A stretch of DNA of 64,000 bases, taken from positions 1 to 64,000 of the forward strand of contig NZ_PXXU01000014.1 of NCBI RefSeq assembly GCF_003011925.2. Reading direction: 5' to 3'. Of the stretch, positions 16,848-26,656 are shown piece after piece (position 1 is the stretch's first letter; each line of letters begins with the position of its first letter). A program made the translations under genes and the position numbers. This DNA is from Nitrosomonas supralitoralis (GTDB taxonomy: Bacteria > Pseudomonadota > Gammaproteobacteria > Burkholderiales > Nitrosomonadaceae). Under the pieces are notes generated by a model that did not search any database, had not been told where the DNA came from, and was given only the letters and a program-made list of their open reading frames with translations.

Positions 16848-18835
16848 CCAGCTTCTGTCCTGGTCAGTACACGGTAACGTGCCAGCGCCCAGATCGGAAA
16901 AAATTTTGAATACCCGTGATAGCGAAGATAAAAAACTCGCGGGAAACCAGGAGCAGTAAACCAAGGATCTTCCCACAAATGATCATCCGTCTGATTACGC
17001 AATAAGTAGTTGACTCCCTTGCGTACCGATTCACTGTTGACTTCTCCGGCTGCCATGAGGCCCAGCACGGCCCAGGCGGTTTGAAATGCAGTACTGGTCT
17101 CGGAAAACTTTCCGGCTAGCTGTGTGTCCAGATAGGAATCGTTCGTTTCACCCCATCCGCCATCGACTCTTTGTACTGATTCCAACCACTTCACTGCCCG
17201 ACGCACCGATGTATGTTGCATATCGAACTTGGTCAACCGAAAGGCTTCCAGTACGGACCATGTGCCATAAATATAATTGGTACCCCAGCGGCCGAACCAG
17301 GATCCATTTTTTTCCTGTTCACGCAGCAGAAAACTAATACCACGCCAGACTTCGCGTTGATGCTTCCCATATTTTCCCAGCAAACCGACACAACGCGCCG
17401 TCACATCGCTCGTTGGGGGATCAATCAACGCACCGTGATCGGCAAAAGGAATTTCATTCAAATAGTGATAAGTATTATCAATATCAAAGGCCGCAAATCC
17501 ACCCTTACGTGATTGCATGCCTGCTAGCCAATTTGCTGCGCGATCCAGGGGTTTCTGGTAACGTTGCGCATCTCCTTGATCCAATGCCCAGGCCACAGCA
17601 GCGGTATCATCCAGATCCGGATAATGCGGATTCGCATACTGAAATGCCCAACCACCTCCTGGCAAATCGGATTGTTTGTCGCGCCAATCACCCGGCTCAT
17701 CCAAGACCTGTTGCTCAACCAGCCAATCCAGTGCTTGTAGCACAGGGGCTTGATCTGTCGTTGGATCTTCCTGCAACGCCAAACTTGTCAATACCGTGTC
17801 CCAAACCGGTGAGGTACATGGCTGAACCCATGCGCGCTCTCCTTCGTCAATTAACAAGCCTCGCAACGCATTACGACATTGCACTCGATTGGGATGATCA
17901 TAGGCATAGCCCAGCAATGCCAGTGATTCATGCGCGTTGACCATTGCAGGGAAAATAGCACCAATTCCACATTCTCCATTCAACCGCTCAAGCGTCCAAT
18001 TTTCTGCTTTGCGTATCGAATATTGACGTATCGATTGAGGAAGCTTGGGTTCCACGCGTGATAAAATTCGTTCGACCAGCATGAAAACACGCTTCAACAG
18101 AGTATCTGCTTTCGGAAAATAATTCTTTTCCTGATCTGGCGGAACGATGAATAACTCGCGAACATCGACACTACGAGGATTGATTGCACGCGCCTTGATC
18201 GTACACAAAATAGAGAGCGGAACCATTACCGTACGCGACCAGTAAGAAACCTTACTGATATGAAATGGAAACCAGCTAGGTAATAATATCAATTCCGAAG
18301 GCACAACCGGCACTCCGCTCCATGGAATCTGATCATACATCGCTAACAGCAAACGAGTAAAAACATTGGCTTTGGCTGCACCGCCGCGCTCCAGAATAGC
18401 TTCTCTGGCGCGTATCATGTGTGCTGCGTCGGGTGAGTCACCCACCAACTTCAAGGCATAATAGGATTTAATGGTACAGCTGATATCAAGCGCTCCACCA
18501 TAATACAGAGGCCATCCACCATGAGTCATATCCTGTTTTTCACGAATAAAACGAGCAATCTTATTTTCCAGAATGACATCGACTTCATCCATGAAGTGCA
18601 TCATTAGAATATATTCTGCCGGGATTGTACAATCCGCCTCTAGCGGAAAACACCAATGCCCATCAGATTTCTGCAGAGATAACATAGCCGAACGAGCTTG
18701 AGCATACTTATTTTCCAGCTCATCGACATTGATCTCATTCTGATTAAGGGCTGAATGCGCTAATGGCGTTTCATCACTCACAGAAAACCCACCCGGTTGT
18801 TGCAATACATTTGATATTCTCTGTAGCCCGTCCAT
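16838..18835 (-). CDS. shc: Squalene-hopene cyclase
   Basis: 665 residues, normal for the family. The catalytic acid motif DxDDTA is seen as 'DLDDTAAVAW' near residue 407. Repeated QW-type motifs include 'GGWPLYYGGALDISCTIKSY' near 110, 'GGWAFQYANPHYPDLDD' near 393, 'GGFAAFDIDN', 'GSWFGRWGTNYIYGTW' and 'GGWGETNDSYLDT'. It cyclises squalene to hopene at the inner membrane. Hopanoids are known in Nitrosomonas. The gene is followed by overlapping hpnG and preceded by mlaA on the same strand, 113 bases upstream. Squalene synthesis genes (hpnC, hpnD, hpnE) are not in the window. Confidence 0.95.
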   Translation of the reverse strand: MDGLQRISNVLQQPGGFSVSDETPLAHSALNQNEINVDELENKYAQARSAMLSLQKSDGHWCFPLEADCTIPAEYILMMHFMDEVDVILENKIARFIREKQDMTHGGWPLYYGGALDISCTIKSYYALKLVGDSPDAAHMIRAREAILERGGAAKANVFTRLLLAMYDQIPWSGVPVVPSELILLPSWFPFHISKVSYWSRTVMVPLSILCTIKARAINPRSVDVRELFIVPPDQEKNYFPKADTLLKRVFMLVERILSRVEPKLPQSIRQYSIRKAENWTLERLNGECGIGAIFPAMVNAHESLALLGYAYDHPNRVQCRNALRGLLIDEGERAWVQPCTSPVWDTVLTSLALQEDPTTDQAPVLQALDWLVEQQVLDEPGDWRDKQSDLPGGGWAFQYANPHYPDLDDTAAVAWALDQGDAQRYQKPLDRAANWLAGMQSRKGGFAAFDIDNTYHYLNEIPFADHGALIDPPTSDVTARCVGLLGKYGKHQREVWRGISFLLREQEKNGSWFGRWGTNYIYGTWSVLEAFRLTKFDMQHTSVRRAVKWLESVQRVDGGWGETNDSYLDTQLAGKFSETSTAFQTAWAVLGLMAAGEVNSESVRKGVNYLLRNQTDDHLWEDPWFTAPGFPRVFYLRYHGYSKFFPIWALARYRVLTRTEAGCV

Positions 18836-18948
18836 ATATTCCTAAGCGATTATATCTATTTATAATTCTAAAAAATGGTGCATTTTCAACAAAACTGACT
18901 TCACGGTTAATCAGATACTCGATGGCTATCGAATCAAGATCAAAAACA

Positions 18949-19755
18949 CTATTTCTTCTTTTTTACATCACTATCAAAGGGATTGTCCTGAAAAGGATCA
19001 TAATAAAGGTCTAGGGGTAGTTTGCCATCATGTACCAAGAATTCACGTTGTTGTAAGGATGCTTCACGTACAAACAGGTACGGATCCAGTGCAGCTTCAT
19101 CTCGCACCCGCATCGGACCAATTAAACGAGCACGCTTGTCAATAGCGCCCAAGATGGTCAGCGGCGCAGCAAAATACGTTCCTACCGCAAGACCGGCATA
19201 AAAAAGCACATTGGTAACAATGCTCATTGGAATATTGGTTACGTCGCGCTCGCTACTGGGCCCTAATAGTGGAACAAATAAATAAGAACCCGGATCAACT
19301 CCCCATACACCTAGCGTCTGACCAAAATCCTCATCGTGCTTTTCTAGCCCCATATGGGTCGCCATATCAAAAAACCCAAATAAACCAATTGTCGAGTTAA
19401 CAAGAAAGCGTAGCGTATCCCCGGCACCCTGCTTTACCTTTCCTTGTAAAAAAGAATTTAGGACGACATTCGGATATGCCAGATTATCGTAGAAATTTCC
19501 AATTGATCGCTGTGCGGCAGTAGGTACATAATCAGCGTATACATTCACAATGGGTACAAAAATTTTCCGATCGACACTGTCCGTAAAATCATAAGAAGCA
19601 CGATTTATTTTCTCATGTGGATCAATTGGATCAAAATCCGTATCACCACTCTCTGGCGTTGTCGCACACCCCTGCAAGATTGTCATACAAAGAAAAAATA
19701 TAAAAATCAGACAATGATAATCAGTACTTCTCAAGATTCCAGTATTCTCATTCAT
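18949..19755 (-). CDS. mlaA: MlaA/VacJ family outer-membrane lipoprotein
   Basis: 268 residues. A signal with lipobox 'TILQGC' places the lipidated cysteine at residue 30. Then comes the MlaA body: 'DPHEKINRASYDFTDSVDR', 'QRSIGNFYDNLAYPNVVLNS', 'GLFGFFDMATHMGLEKHDED', 'GQTLGVWGVDPGSYLFVPLL' and a hydrophilic C-terminus. MlaA removes mislocalised phospholipid from the outer leaflet of the outer membrane. It is placed upstream of shc-hpnG; hopanoid clusters of other bacteria also carry Mla-like genes, so it may help hopanoid or lipid trafficking here (inference). The other mla genes are not seen. Confidence 0.9.
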   Translation of the reverse strand: MNENTGILRSTDYHCLIFIFFLCMTILQGCATTPESGDTDFDPIDPHEKINRASYDFTDSVDRKIFVPIVNVYADYVPTAAQRSIGNFYDNLAYPNVVLNSFLQGKVKQGAGDTLRFLVNSTIGLFGFFDMATHMGLEKHDEDFGQTLGVWGVDPGSYLFVPLLGPSSERDVTNIPMSIVTNVLFYAGLAVGTYFAAPLTILGAIDKRARLIGPMRVRDEAALDPYLFVREASLQQREFLVHDGKLPLDLYYDPFQDNPFDSDVKKKK

Positions 19756-20406
19756 TTACTTTTAATATCACCAGCTTTCATGTTTCCTTTTGCAAGTGCA
19801 GATGCCATTCAACAGGCTCATCAATCCCGGTTCAACAGTCATTTAATTTCATCGACTGTTGCTTGATGTACTGCGTTTACAGACAAACCAATTTCATAAA
19901 TTCTTTAATATGCTCTCAAAATGATAGATGGGCGCTCCCTAGTGGACAGTTAAGATAAGTGCAACATCACTTCAAACAATTCCATCTAAATCGCTTGAAA
20001 TACTCCTTGTGCAACAAGCATTTTTCAACGGCGGAAAGAATGCCCAGCATCCCACTTATAACTATGGCCACCTGCCTTTTCCAACGTTCATTCCCTGTCA
20101 AAATCGATTCAGCCGAAGTATACACTACCTCAGGATCATACTTTGTTACTTCAATTAAGAATTGTTTGTATCCTTCAAAGTTTACAAGATTAGAGTCATT
20201 TTTATTCCGTATCACCCATAAATTGAGATTTGCTGCGCAATGTTAAAGTCTTTGAATGCCTTCAATCGCTATAAAAAAGCACACAAGCATCGCAAATCAA
20301 ACTACTCACTCGCTCACGACATTAGCCGCAACCTCAATAGCTCTCATGACTATTATTTTTCCGTTTTCCTGCAAATATCTTATCAACTGAGAGCCCAATC
20401 AGAAAA
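19756..20406. other. Gene-poor stretch between mlaA and the ExbB-like gene
   Basis: 650 bp. The only candidate is a minus-strand frame at 19967-20215 with a GTG start, encoding about 82 residues that include 'TGNERWKRQVAIVISGML'. It has no ribosome site and I do not recognise it; it may be a remnant. Otherwise nothing was recognised, and there is no ExbD/TolR gene where one would be expected. Confidence 0.35.
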
Positions 20407-21015
20407 TTAATTTTCTCTCTCTCCATGCACGATTTCTACTAATTTTAACGCTTGCAATTCCATTTCGATCACGAAGTCATCAACTTTTGCTCTGAAGTGG
20501 CGATAAAAAATCATGCTAGGGATAGCCACAAGTATGCCAAATGCAGCATTATATAGCGCAACTGAAATCCCGTAAGCAAGCTGAGCCGGATTGCTTCCAG
20601 TAGGAGAATTTGATCCGAAGATTTCGATCATACCCACCAATGTGCCAAACAAGCCCATCAGAGGACTCAATGCAGCAATGGTTCCTAGGGTAGTCAGGTA
20701 ACGACTCAAATCATGCACAATTATTCGACCTGATTCCTCAATCGACTCCTTCATTACCTCACGTGTGCTTTTGACATTTCTAAGTCCGGCCGCAAAAATT
20801 TGCCCTAACGGAGAATGCATTTGCAATCGCGCCAGCATCTCTGGGTTCACACCGTTGCGTTTATATTCACTTAACACCCTGGGTAACAACTCTTTAGGCG
20901 AAACAATGCTCAAACGCAATGTCCACATCCGTTCTCCGATAATGGCCAGGGCAACTATGGAAGCAATTATGATTGGCCAAATTGGCCAACCTGCTGCTTG
21001 AATTAAAGATAACAC
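20407..21015 (-). CDS. MotA/TolQ/ExbB proton-channel family protein
   Basis: 202 residues with three membrane helices: an N-terminal one ('GWPIWPIIIASIVALAIIGE'), and a pair near 105-130 and 150-175 carrying 'LGTIAALSPLMGLFGTLVGM' and 'YGISVALYNAAFGILVAIPS'. These are the conserved core of ExbB/TolQ stators that use the proton gradient. ExbB is normally encoded directly upstream of an ExbD/TolR partner, but none follows within 1.4 kb. So it either pairs with a partner elsewhere or is a relict. The ATG is preceded by 'aaggagattgtcgcgtgtt'. Confidence 0.87.
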   Translation of the reverse strand: MLSLIQAAGWPIWPIIIASIVALAIIGERMWTLRLSIVSPKELLPRVLSEYKRNGVNPEMLARLQMHSPLGQIFAAGLRNVKSTREVMKESIEESGRIIVHDLSRYLTTLGTIAALSPLMGLFGTLVGMIEIFGSNSPTGSNPAQLAYGISVALYNAAFGILVAIPSMIFYRHFRAKVDDFVIEMELQALKLVEIVHGEREN

Positions 21016-21321
21016 GCGACAATCTCCTTACTCACTTTAGATCCAGGTATTAAGGTAATATTCCGTAACCTGATATATTACCTGATTTACATATATTATT
21101 ACCAAGCAGTTAATTCAATATGAGCTGCATCTGAATGCATGTAATTCTGGCGGTCGGTTAATAAACATTCCTCTCTGCCCCATGTTCATTATCTAAATGA
21201 ATCGTGTCCCATAAACAACCTTGCACATAAGTTATGTGACAATCCTTGATAAAGCACAACACCGAATAGCGCCAATGAACGAATCGAAAGAATACAATTT
21301 TGAAGACCCTCTTAAAAAGCA
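21016..21321. other. Intergenic, nothing recognised
   Basis: 305 bp, AT-rich, between the GNAT gene and the ExbB-like gene on the same strand. It presumably contains the ExbB promoter. No clear hairpin or frame was seen. Confidence 0.35.
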
Positions 21322-21759
21322 TCATTTGATTTCCATCACATGATGATGCTTTGCTTCGCCAATCCGCAGAAAACCCAGTTTCTGATATAGTCGGTATGCG
21401 CTCTGATTTGCATGCAGAACTCTCAAGCGCAATGGCAAATAACGTGCACGGGCTCTGGCAATCAATTGTCTGATCACTGTCGTGCCGATGCCTTGATTCT
21501 GACAATGATGGTCAAGCTGAATCTCATCCAGCCATATATGATCCGCATGTTCATCGACAATGAACATGCCAGCAGGCATGTCATGCTGTAAAATAATTTC
21601 GATCTTTTTTGATTCCCATGCCTTCTTGAACAAACCCAATTCCTCGTCATTATCCCAATAACCGAACTCTTTCGTTATCAGATCATGGTACACGGTATGG
21701 TGCAATTCAAGCAGCCATTGATAATCTGAATCTCGCACGGACCGTATCCGGATTTTCAT
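21322..21759 (-). CDS. GNAT-family N-acetyltransferase
   Basis: 145 residues with the GNAT order: an N-terminal 'IRSVRDSDYQWLLELH', the strand 'IWLDEIQLDHHCQNQGIGTT' carrying the acetyl-CoA pyrophosphate loop (QNQGIGT, near 87-93), and C-terminal 'NQSAYRLYQKLGFLRIGE'. It transfers an acetyl group from acetyl-CoA to an amine; the substrate is not predictable. The length is typical for a single domain. The neighbours, a methyltransferase upstream and the ExbB-like gene downstream, are 210 or more bases away, so it is probably a single transcription unit. Confidence 0.85.
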   Translation of the reverse strand: MKIRIRSVRDSDYQWLLELHHTVYHDLITKEFGYWDNDEELGLFKKAWESKKIEIILQHDMPAGMFIVDEHADHIWLDEIQLDHHCQNQGIGTTVIRQLIARARARYLPLRLRVLHANQSAYRLYQKLGFLRIGEAKHHHVMEIK

Positions 21760-21972
21760 TGAAAATCAGCAAGTATTAAAAGAGCTGCCCAGCCGCAAAG
21801 CATTCTGGAGCTTGTCACGATAAGCCTGACTCACGCTCGTGACATCGGAGTGATTACTCCTGCACGAAACCACTTGCTGCACTTGCATACCGAATTATCT
21901 TGTATTGTCCACATTTCGAACTAATCACTTCCTCGACAACGATAAAGCGAGTTAAAAGAATAAAACAAAAAA

Positions 21973-22809
21973 TCACAACTTACGCTTCAAATAATTGACA
22001 ATTCTTTGATAGCTTGGAATATGTGCGAGGAGCTGATCGGATGGGCGTCGATAGATATGCTCCTCCAGCCGGAATGACGATGGATTGTCGATAATACGCG
22101 ATCCCCGCTCAACAGCTATAAAACCTTGATAAATAGCAATATCACTGATGATATTGGTCCACGATCCGACGGATTCAGTCAGTTCAGTGACCAGTTGCGT
22201 AAGCGGTTTCTTTCCCGCCCATTCACGAGGTGCAACGAAATCCCGCCAATGACCCCAGGCCCAGTCTTCGATAATATATAAACCGCCTGGCGCCATGAGT
22301 GGAAACAAAGCTTCAAAACTGGCAAGAGTTGGTTCGTATAAATGCGACGCATCATCAATGATGAGATCCGGTGGAGCTTCAAACAGGGTTTTGATCAGAT
22401 GCGAAAGTTTTGATTTATCTGCTTGATTGGTTTTCCAGACAGTTTGAATTCGATCCGATAAACCACGCGACATCAAGTATTTCTGAAAATAGGAACCATC
22501 GATGCGATCCGCCAAATCCACCGCGACATGTTTGTGCGGTTTAAACAACTCATGCCAGAATACAATACTGCCGCCATCATAAATGCCTAGTTCAAAGATA
22601 TTCTTTGGCTGGAAATCGCAACGTCGCCGAAAATAATGCGCATACTGATCAATTAAGGGTTGAATCTTATAAAAAATGAAATGCTCGCCACCAGTCCAAT
22701 CGCCAGTGTTCTGATGCATTATCCGAAACACGAGATCATCAAGGAGCAAACAGTCATCGGTTTTCCAGATCAGCCGATCAAACACATTCCCTTGCTCAGT
22801 ACGCTGCAT
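21973..22809 (-). CDS. Class I SAM-dependent methyltransferase
   Basis: 278 residues. The SAM-binding glycine loop is 'IFELGIYDGGSIVFWHEL' near residues 72-89, the acidic residue ending strand 2 is in 'HVAVDLADR' near 95, and 'PDLIIDDASHLYEPTLASFE' near 145-164 is like the methyltransferase-24 group that includes cephalosporin-hydroxylase-like and sugar methyltransferases. 'GGLYIIEDWAWG' follows. Such enzymes usually modify sugars or natural products. There is no glycan cluster nearby, so the substrate is unknown. The start ATG has 'aaaaggggaatggg' upstream. Confidence 0.75.
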   Translation of the reverse strand: MQRTEQGNVFDRLIWKTDDCLLLDDLVFRIMHQNTGDWTGGEHFIFYKIQPLIDQYAHYFRRRCDFQPKNIFELGIYDGGSIVFWHELFKPHKHVAVDLADRIDGSYFQKYLMSRGLSDRIQTVWKTNQADKSKLSHLIKTLFEAPPDLIIDDASHLYEPTLASFEALFPLMAPGGLYIIEDWAWGHWRDFVAPREWAGKKPLTQLVTELTESVGSWTNIISDIAIYQGFIAVERGSRIIDNPSSFRLEEHIYRRPSDQLLAHIPSYQRIVNYLKRKL

Positions 22810-23454
22810 CCCATTCCCCTTTTGTTTTATTAATCTTCATTAAGATCAATCTTTCGATTGAAGAAACTTTAACATAAACTTACAAAATCTCCGGGTAATC
22901 GATTATCCCTTTGAAAAACTGCACGCACACTGCAACATTGATTTCTGCTTTATAAACCACGGAATCCTTATCTTAATTTACCGTCTCCTCTCTCTCATTC
23001 TGACTGATTCCTAAAGTTCCCGGAGAAATAAAGCAAATTTTAAGAAGTGCGCAGGATAATACTCTTTTTGCAAATGCTTCTGTGTTGATGGATATGGTTT
23101 AGGCAGAAAGGCACATTTCAGGCACGTACTACAATTCCGCAATAACCATGGCAGTTTAATGCATGAAAATGCTATATGTCTGAGGTACAAATTTTTTTAG
23201 CCGCACAAGTTGCAGGCGCAGAGGCCCTTACTTTTACTGCATTCGTGAAGCACATCCTGGAAAACTATCAATGTATCTAAATCATGACTAATTTATGTGC
23301 GATAAATTGTCGTCTGAAATCATGTTTAATCTTCAATCGTCGCACGAATCGCTTTTGTAAAGCTTGTTAGAAACATGCCAGCTTTCTCCTTGTATGTTAT
23401 ATTAAAAACGGCATTGATAACGCCACTCCTGTTAACGTCATAAGGAGGATCAAG
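22810..23454. other. Intergenic upstream of the TetR-like gene
   Basis: 645 bp with no convincing frame. The end nearest the regulator has a strong ribosome site 'taaggagg'. An imperfect palindrome GGCATTGATAACGCC near 23410-23424 could be an autoregulatory operator (weak). Confidence 0.35.
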
Positions 23455-24165
23455 ATGAAAAAAGGTAAACCGGAAGTACGCGAGATGATTGTAGATAAGG
23501 CTATTGAAATCGCCGAACGTTCATCCTGGGAAGCGGTACGTTTGTTTGATGTAGCCACTGAATTGAATATTTCTCTGGATGATATCCGCATTCATTTCTG
23601 CGAAAAAGAAGATCTGGTTGACGCCTGGTTTGACCGTGCTGACGGTCAAATGCTTAATGCAGCGGAAACCGTGGAGTTTCAATCTTTATCATCCCGCGAA
23701 CGTCTGCAGCATCTCATCATGGCTTGGCTGGATGCGCTGGCTGCACACCGCATGGTTACGCGGCAGATGATCGGCGCTAAGCTGGAGCCCGGTCACCTGC
23801 ATATCCAAATTCCTGCCATCATGCGCATTAGCCGTACGGTGCAATGGATGCGCGAAGCCGCACAACGTGATGCCACCTTTGTGCGACGCGCGCTGGAAGA
23901 AACTGCTCTGACCACGATTTATTTAGCCACGTTTACTTACTGGATGCAGGACACATCAGAAAATTCACAACGCACGCGTGATTTTCTGGAACACAAACTG
24001 CTGCTGGCTGAATCGCTTGATAATAGGATTTATGGGGCTTCGCACAAAGCAGCCACAACCGATTCCACTGAGCAGTCCGAGTCCGCAAGTGAAATTTCCA
24101 CGGTAGACAAGTCTTCTCCACTGACAGACCCGATTACGCCCAGAATGCACGCTAAATCGAGCTAA
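23455..24165 (+). CDS. TetR-like transcriptional regulator
   Basis: 236 residues. The N-terminal 60 form a TetR helix-turn-helix: 'MIVDKAIEIAERSSWEAVRL' then 'DVATELNISLDDIRIHFCEK'. The middle (70-190) is helical and resembles a ligand or dimer domain. The last 45 residues are rich in serine, threonine and charge and look disordered. The ligand is unknown. It lies 8 bases before the YdjM-type membrane protein on the same strand, so the two are probably co-transcribed. The ribosome site 'aaggaggatcaag' is excellent. Confidence 0.78.
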   Translation: MKKGKPEVREMIVDKAIEIAERSSWEAVRLFDVATELNISLDDIRIHFCEKEDLVDAWFDRADGQMLNAAETVEFQSLSSRERLQHLIMAWLDALAAHRMVTRQMIGAKLEPGHLHIQIPAIMRISRTVQWMREAAQRDATFVRRALEETALTTIYLATFTYWMQDTSENSQRTRDFLEHKLLLAESLDNRIYGASHKAATTDSTEQSESASEISTVDKSSPLTDPITPRMHAKSS

Positions 24166-24173
24166 AACAGGCC

Positions 24174-25229
24174 ATGGATCCGCTCACGCATGCGTTAAGC
24201 GGCGCTTTACTGGCAAGAGCTGCGGCGCGCGCTCCGCCGCAAACCCAGCCGAAACAAAATGCATTGCCACTTCGTCTGCAAATTGCCGCCGGCTTTGCCG
24301 CAGCAGCATTTCCAGATGTGGATTTTGCGCTTCGATTCATTGACACGCTCACGTATCTGAATTGGCATCAGGGCCCCACGCACTCGCTGGTTCTTTTACC
24401 GCTATGGACATGTTTGTTGTCATGGCTGTTTTCATGGCTTACTCAAAAGCGCTATGTCTGGAAATTGTTTGTCCTGCCCGCATGCCTCGGCATTACCATT
24501 CATATCGTGGGAGACTTGATCACTTCATATGGATTGATGCTGTTTGCACCCTTCTCCACCAAACGCTTCTCACTGCCGCTGGTATTTGTCATTGACCCCT
24601 GGTTCAGCCTGATCGTCATTGCCGGTCTGATCATTTCGTGGCGCTATCCACGACAAAGAGTCGCAGCCGTCACGGCTTTGGCAAGTTTGTGCGGATATGT
24701 AATTTTTTTATGGACTCTGCAGCAGCAGGCCAACGGAATCGCCTTCCATCATGCCGTAGCTCAAGACATGCCGCAAGCACACATTAGCGTGCTGCCACAG
24801 CCACTATCCCCGTTTCACTGGAAAATCATCATCCGGCACGATGAAACCTATCATCTTGCTGATGTTAATCTGCGACAATCCATCGATCAATACCAAACTA
24901 CCTGGCTCCTACCGAAAATGGCGGCTACTTACCGCCCGATTTCAGAAATTAATTGGCACGTACAACAGCAATTCGGCGGTGATCCAGCAAATAGTCCACA
25001 CATCCGTGAAGCGTGGCTTAGCCCTGCTTTTGAGCCTTTTCGCACTTTCACCCAATTCCCGATACTGGAACGCATCGATACCTCGGAACAAGGACTGTGT
25101 GTCTGGTTCTACGATTTACGCTTCAAATTTCCGGAGTTACCTCCCTCTTTTCGTTACGGTGTATGTCGTCGAAACGATCATTCTGACTGGCAGATTATTC
25201 GGCATCGTGGATTATTCTATATAGATTGA
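24174..25229 (+). CDS. Membrane-bound metal-dependent hydrolase, YdjM family
   Basis: 351 residues. It opens with the family signature 'MDPLTHALSGALLARAAA', followed by 'FPDVDFALRF' and 'NWHQGPTHSLVLLPLW', where the His and Asp residues are the predicted metal ligands, then 'HIVGDLITSYGLMLFAP'. There are five or six membrane helices in the first 190 residues and a soluble C-terminal domain. Relatives (LexA-regulated YdjM in E. coli) have no firmly known reaction. The ATG is 8 bases after the TetR-like stop, so a shared transcript is likely. Confidence 0.8.
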   Translation: MDPLTHALSGALLARAAARAPPQTQPKQNALPLRLQIAAGFAAAAFPDVDFALRFIDTLTYLNWHQGPTHSLVLLPLWTCLLSWLFSWLTQKRYVWKLFVLPACLGITIHIVGDLITSYGLMLFAPFSTKRFSLPLVFVIDPWFSLIVIAGLIISWRYPRQRVAAVTALASLCGYVIFLWTLQQQANGIAFHHAVAQDMPQAHISVLPQPLSPFHWKIIIRHDETYHLADVNLRQSIDQYQTTWLLPKMAATYRPISEINWHVQQQFGGDPANSPHIREAWLSPAFEPFRTFTQFPILERIDTSEQGLCVWFYDLRFKFPELPPSFRYGVCRRNDHSDWQIIRHRGLFYID

Positions 25230-25337
25230 GAGAACAGTGTAAAAACTCTAATTTCAAGATAAAATGCATTAAAAGCCAGACGACACAAGAATTTTATTTC
25301 ATTTTATGATGTAATTGACCACACAAGGAGAACGATC

Positions 25338-25412
25338 ATGGCCAAAGGACAGCAACGCAAAAACAAGGAAACGAAGAAACCTAAAAAAGAAGTTCCGAAG
25401 TCATCAGCATAG
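25338..25412 (+). CDS. Very small basic protein, 24 residues
   Basis: ATG to TAG frame of 25 codons with 'acaaggagaacgatc' just before the ATG, a textbook ribosome site. The product begins 'MAKGQQRKNKETKKPKKE' and is half lysine and arginine. Short proteins beginning 'MAKGQ.R.NKE.KKPKK' are widespread in proteobacteria, from memory, with no assigned role; RNA or ribosome binding would suit the charge (inference). It is too short to be found by most callers. Confidence 0.6.
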   Translation: MAKGQQRKNKETKKPKKEVPKSSA

Positions 25413-26013
25413 TTAGCTTTAATATATATGTAAGCTACTAATAAACTAAAAAGCATATCCCTGTATTAGCTTTGGAGAAATTTTATCAAGAAAAATAACT
25501 TGTGATTTCACTTGATCAAATTAATAATAATCGCATATCGACAAACGATCAGACACAAAGTTGTTCTCAGTCGTGTAATCAGTTGCTTAAAGTGAAGTAT
25601 GCTCGATTCTCCAGCATACTTCACACGTAACAACATTGCCTGTATTAAATAATAGCTGCTGCAATCTTCAGTTTCATTACGGCGATTATCGCTTAGGATG
25701 CACCTCTTTGGTTTCTCAATCCTGCGAAAACGATAAATCGACTGCTTGATTTTATTGCCTGTTATTGTTCTTGCCGCAATGCGCGGCATATAATACAGTA
25801 AAATAAAAAAATAACTGATGAACTCAGAACATCCAACTTCTCATTAACCAGGAGTTCTTCCTTAATTAAATTCTAACAGCCCACTCGCGGTATTGGAGAA
25901 TTCGATATTGACATATGGAATCAGCCCATCTAGAGTAAGTGTTGCTTACGTACCAAAAAGTGCGGAGCAAGCACCATAATACTAAAATATATAATTCAAG
26001 AGGAAAATCTACT
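25413..26013. other. Intergenic upstream of nitrosocyanin
   Basis: 600 bp. It contains a 12-bp perfect hairpin (25592-25624) and the promoter region of nitrosocyanin. A minus-strand frame over the hairpin (25508-25789) has no ribosome site or family resemblance and was rejected. Confidence 0.4.
25592..25624. repeat. 12-bp perfect inverted repeat
   Basis: GTGAAGTATGCT/AGCATACTTCAC with a 9-base loop. On the minus strand TTTAAG follows, a weak terminator tail. No gene on that strand ends here, so it may be part of an untranslated RNA or a remnant of a mobile element. Confidence 0.5.
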
Positions 26014-26457
26014 ATGAAAATAACCAAAATCATGTTCGTAAGCTCTATTCTGGGATTGCTATTAACAGGCATTACGCACGCTGGGGAGCAAAAAGCAGGC
26101 GAAAAGCATCATGCTGCGGAGCAAAATTTCAAAGTAATTATGAATGCATATGACACCACAATTCCAGAACTCAAAGTGGAAGGCGTAACAGTCACCAACA
26201 TCCGTGCTTTTAATGTTCTCAACGAACCAGAAACATTAACAGTCCGAAAGGGAACCAAAGTTAACATCACTGTAGAAAATAAATCGCCCATCAGCGAAGG
26301 ATTTACCATTGATGAATACGAAATTAAAGACATAATTAAAGCAGGCGAAACAAAAGTCATTTCTTTCGTAGCAGATAAAGCTGGCGCCTTTACTATTTGG
26401 TGTCAACTTCACCCCAAGAATATCCATTTACCAGGCTCTTTGAATGTTATTGAATAA
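26014..26457 (+). CDS. ncyA: Nitrosocyanin (red copper protein)
   Basis: 147 residues with a signal peptide ending near residue 23 (...GITHA), so periplasmic. The ATG at 26014 is chosen over the upstream frame start because the signal begins there and 'agaggaaaa' precedes it. The mature part matches nitrosocyanin of Nitrosomonas europaea as I know it: '[17 protein letters not shown]', '[10 protein letters not shown]' and '[16 protein letters not shown]'. The copper ligands are all present at the right spacing: Glu95, Cys130, His133 and His138, corresponding to Glu60, Cys95, His98 and His103 of the mature protein. It is a homotrimeric mononuclear copper protein found mainly in ammonia oxidisers, of uncertain function. 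It appears to be monocistronic. Confidence 0.95.
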   Translation: MKITKIMFVSSILGLLLTGITHAGEQKAGEKHHAAEQNFKVIMNAYDTTIPELKVEGVTVTNIRAFNVLNEPETLTVRKGTKVNITVENKSPISEGFTIDEYEIKDIIKAGETKVISFVADKAGAFTIWCQLHPKNIHLPGSLNVIE

Positions 26458-26656
26458 AGAGCCTTGATGCATTGAGAGGTAGTTACTTTAAACTTCACAA
26501 TGCATTGGCATCGGCTTGGTTAAATAGAATTCGACTGAATGATTCTCCTGTCTTTAATAATTAAATCATATTTGTTCTTTGTGATTTGTGATCAAGGGCA
26601 GGATTTGGAATGGAATAATATTTAACCTCGCAGAAAGCCAGCGAAAGAAATAAAAA
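26458..26656. other. Nitrosocyanin 3' region
   Basis: About 200 bp. A long-loop inverted repeat ATGCATTG/CAATGCAT (near 26468-26507) could end the nitrosocyanin mRNA, but there is no T-run. No gene. Confidence 0.3.

Noticed and set aside
16848-16976. N-terminal extension of hpnG to 285 residues
   Set aside because: The extra 43 residues are the end of squalene-hopene cyclase read in another frame; the family start is the ATG at 16847.
25508-25789. Minus-strand 93-residue reading frame
   Set aside because: No ribosome site or family resemblance, and it runs through a 12-bp perfect hairpin.
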